Below, one piece after another: positions 37,797 to 38,779 of a DNA stretch of 38,779 nucleotides. The position numbers and the translations under genes are program-made. Numbering within the stretch: position 1 is the first letter of the stretch; each line of letters starts with the position of its first letter. The DNA comes from JAPLXD01 sp041662765 (GTDB lineage Bacteria > Patescibacteriota > Minisyncoccia > Moranbacterales > UBA11712). Under the pieces are notes generated by a model. It was not told where the DNA came from. It did no database searches and saw nothing but the letters and a program-made list of their open reading frames with translations. The stretch covers positions 1-38,779 of the forward strand of contig JBAZRT010000003.1 in assembly GCA_041662765.1 (NCBI GenBank). The letters run 5' to 3'.

Positions 37797-38779
37797 CATT
37801 CGCTCAACCAAATCCAAAATTGATTAAGCAATTCTTCTTTTAGCTTGTGCGTATCAGCGTGTGAAAGAACGCCGAGATAGGATTGCAAAGATTGGTTTAG
37901 GGATTTCTTATCAATTTCCCCTGCCTTATGTTGGGCAATCCGCATTTTCAATTTCCTGAATATCCGTTTTTTTGTTTTGTTTCGGATAGCCCTATAGTGG
38001 GGAAGGACAACATAGCCGAGAAAATCAACGCCTTGGCGGTATTTCCTGATTTTTATTTTCTTGGGATGCAATTCCAAGGCAAGTTTCTCTTTCAGAAAAG
38101 AGCTTATGGACTTCAGGGTATCCAGCAAATAATTTTTATCGCTCGCAACAATTACAAAATCATCGGTATAGCGTGCATAGCTTTTTATTTTCAGTCTCTG
38201 CTTCACGAACTGGTCAAGATCATTAAGGTAAACATTCGCAAAAAGCTGAGAGGTTAGATTTCCAATCGGCAGTCCTCTCGCATAAAAAATATCTGAATGT
38301 TCGGAGGAAAAACTATCAATAATTTCCTTCAAAAGCCAGCGGGCATTTTCGTCCTTTATTCTTTTTTTCAAAATTATCTTCAGTATTGAGTGGTCGACAG
38401 ACCCGAAGAATTTTTTGACATCGCACTTCAAAATAAAGCAGGACTTGGAATAATTTTTCGTTTCTTTTCTTATCATACTTTCCAGGGCTGAAACTCCTTT
38501 ATGCGTCCCTTTTCCAATCCGGCACGAATATGAACCAGAAATAAAAGTTTCTTCAAAAATAGGGTTGAGCACCGAAAAAACGGCGTGGTGCAAAACTCTG
38601 TCCCTGACATCTGCTTTATGGATGTGCCTTTGCTTGGGGTCTTGGATAAAAAATGAAGAATAACAGCCGTGCTTATACGTGCACCCCCGCAATTCCCGAT
38701 GAAGCTGGAAAATGTTTTGCTCTAATTCCCATTCAAACTTTCGGACGTCTTTCTTTTTCTGTTTGTCATATTTGAAGTT
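37796..38779 (-). CDS. DGR-type reverse transcriptase, 5'-partial
   Basis: 327 residues are visible; the 5' end lies beyond the right edge. The N-terminal region has FEWELEQNIFQLHREL. Motifs in order: DVRDRVLHHAVF, motif A CDVKKFFGSVDHSIL, motif B/4 GLPIGNLTSQLFANVYLN, motif C YARYTDDFVIV (YTDD), and LHPKKIKI with GVDFLGYVVLPH. The IGNLTSQ form (instead of QGxxxSP) is diagnostic of reverse transcriptases of diversity-generating retroelements, which copy a template repeat with adenine-specific errors into a variable repeat of a target gene. No maturase or nuclease domain is present. Template repeat, avd and target gene were not found in the window and may lie beyond 38779. Confidence 0.88.
   Translation of the reverse strand, partial: NFKYDKQKKKDVRKFEWELEQNIFQLHRELRGCTYKHGCYSSFFIQDPKQRHIHKADVRDRVLHHAVFSVLNPIFEETFISGSYSCRIGKGTHKGVSALESMIRKETKNYSKSCFILKCDVKKFFGSVDHSILKIILKKRIKDENARWLLKEIIDSFSSEHSDIFYARGLPIGNLTSQLFANVYLNDLDQFVKQRLKIKSYARYTDDFVIVASDKNYLLDTLKSISSFLKEKLALELHPKKIKIRKYRQGVDFLGYVVLPHYRAIRNKTKKRIFRKLKMRIAQHKAGEIDKKSLNQSLQSYLGVLSHADTHKLKEELLNQFWIWLSE

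Noticed and set aside
37796..38779. Group II intron maturase or retron reverse transcriptase
   Set aside because: The SQ-type motif IGNLTSQ, the absence of maturase/HNH parts and of a group II domain V or retron msr-msd sequence near its 3' end favour the DGR class.

Overview
The window looks like a scaffold from a Candidate Phyla Radiation (Patescibacteria) bacterium, most likely a Parcubacteria-type lineage. The evidence is compact housekeeping genes, mostly AT-rich leaders without Shine-Dalgarno (SD) sequences, group I introns inside tRNA genes, a cluster of VirB2/TrbC-like membrane proteins, a DUF5654-type protein and a diversity-generating-retroelement type reverse transcriptase. This placement is inferred from gene content, not from a phylogenetic marker. 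A run of 70 N (3925-3994) shows that it is a scaffolded assembly.

Layout. 1-2577 (minus strand): a 3'-partial CCA-adding enzyme, ddl, tRNA-Arg and tRNA-Ala. 2633-6979: two adjacent O-antigen-ligase-like membrane proteins, the first carrying three parS-like palindromes in its coding sequence and one more just upstream. 6981-10996: nusA-ppa-tig, a hairpin, then clpP. 11003-12112: a secreted 3D-domain protein and a 55-codon ORF. 12055-14055: rplS followed by tRNA-Leu, tRNA-Val, tRNA-Phe (split by a group I intron), an HTH/LAGLIDADG-like gene and tRNA-Gly. 14074-15821: EamA transporter, RluA pseudouridine synthase, tRNA-Leu. 15962-18040: a two-gene unit of unknown function with consensus promoter and SD signals. 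18069-23193 (minus): a surface gene cluster made of a solute-binding lipoprotein, a VirB2-like/NlpC-P60 fusion, an anchored secreted protein and four more VirB2-like proteins, read from a promoter that overlaps a perfect palindromic operator. 23200-26863 (minus): MBL-fold protein, small anchored protein, gyrA. 26884-31756: rpsA-like, guanylate-kinase-like, tilS and ftsH, closed by a long imperfect palindrome. 31768-34435: membrane protein, a strongly expressed-looking unknown gene, Nudix hydrolase and a tRNA 3'-end fragment. 34442-34826 (minus): tRNA-Val and a second intron-split tRNA (CAT anticodon). 34945-38779: DUF5654-like protein, XerC/D recombinase, LysM-CHAP hydrolase with a structured leader, and a partial DGR-type reverse transcriptase running off the right edge.

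How the genes fit together. Most of the window is core information processing (transcription, translation, tRNA maturation, protein quality control, DNA topology, dimer resolution). The accessory part is cell-surface related: polymer ligases, the pilin-like cluster, and the 3D-domain, NlpC/P60-like and LysM-CHAP proteins that probably act on the wall. The most unusual observations are an in-frame UGA at a conserved glycine of gyrA, the parS-like cluster in a ligase gene, two related group I introns after U33 of two different tRNAs, the pilin/NlpC-P60 fusion, and the DGR-type reverse transcriptase.
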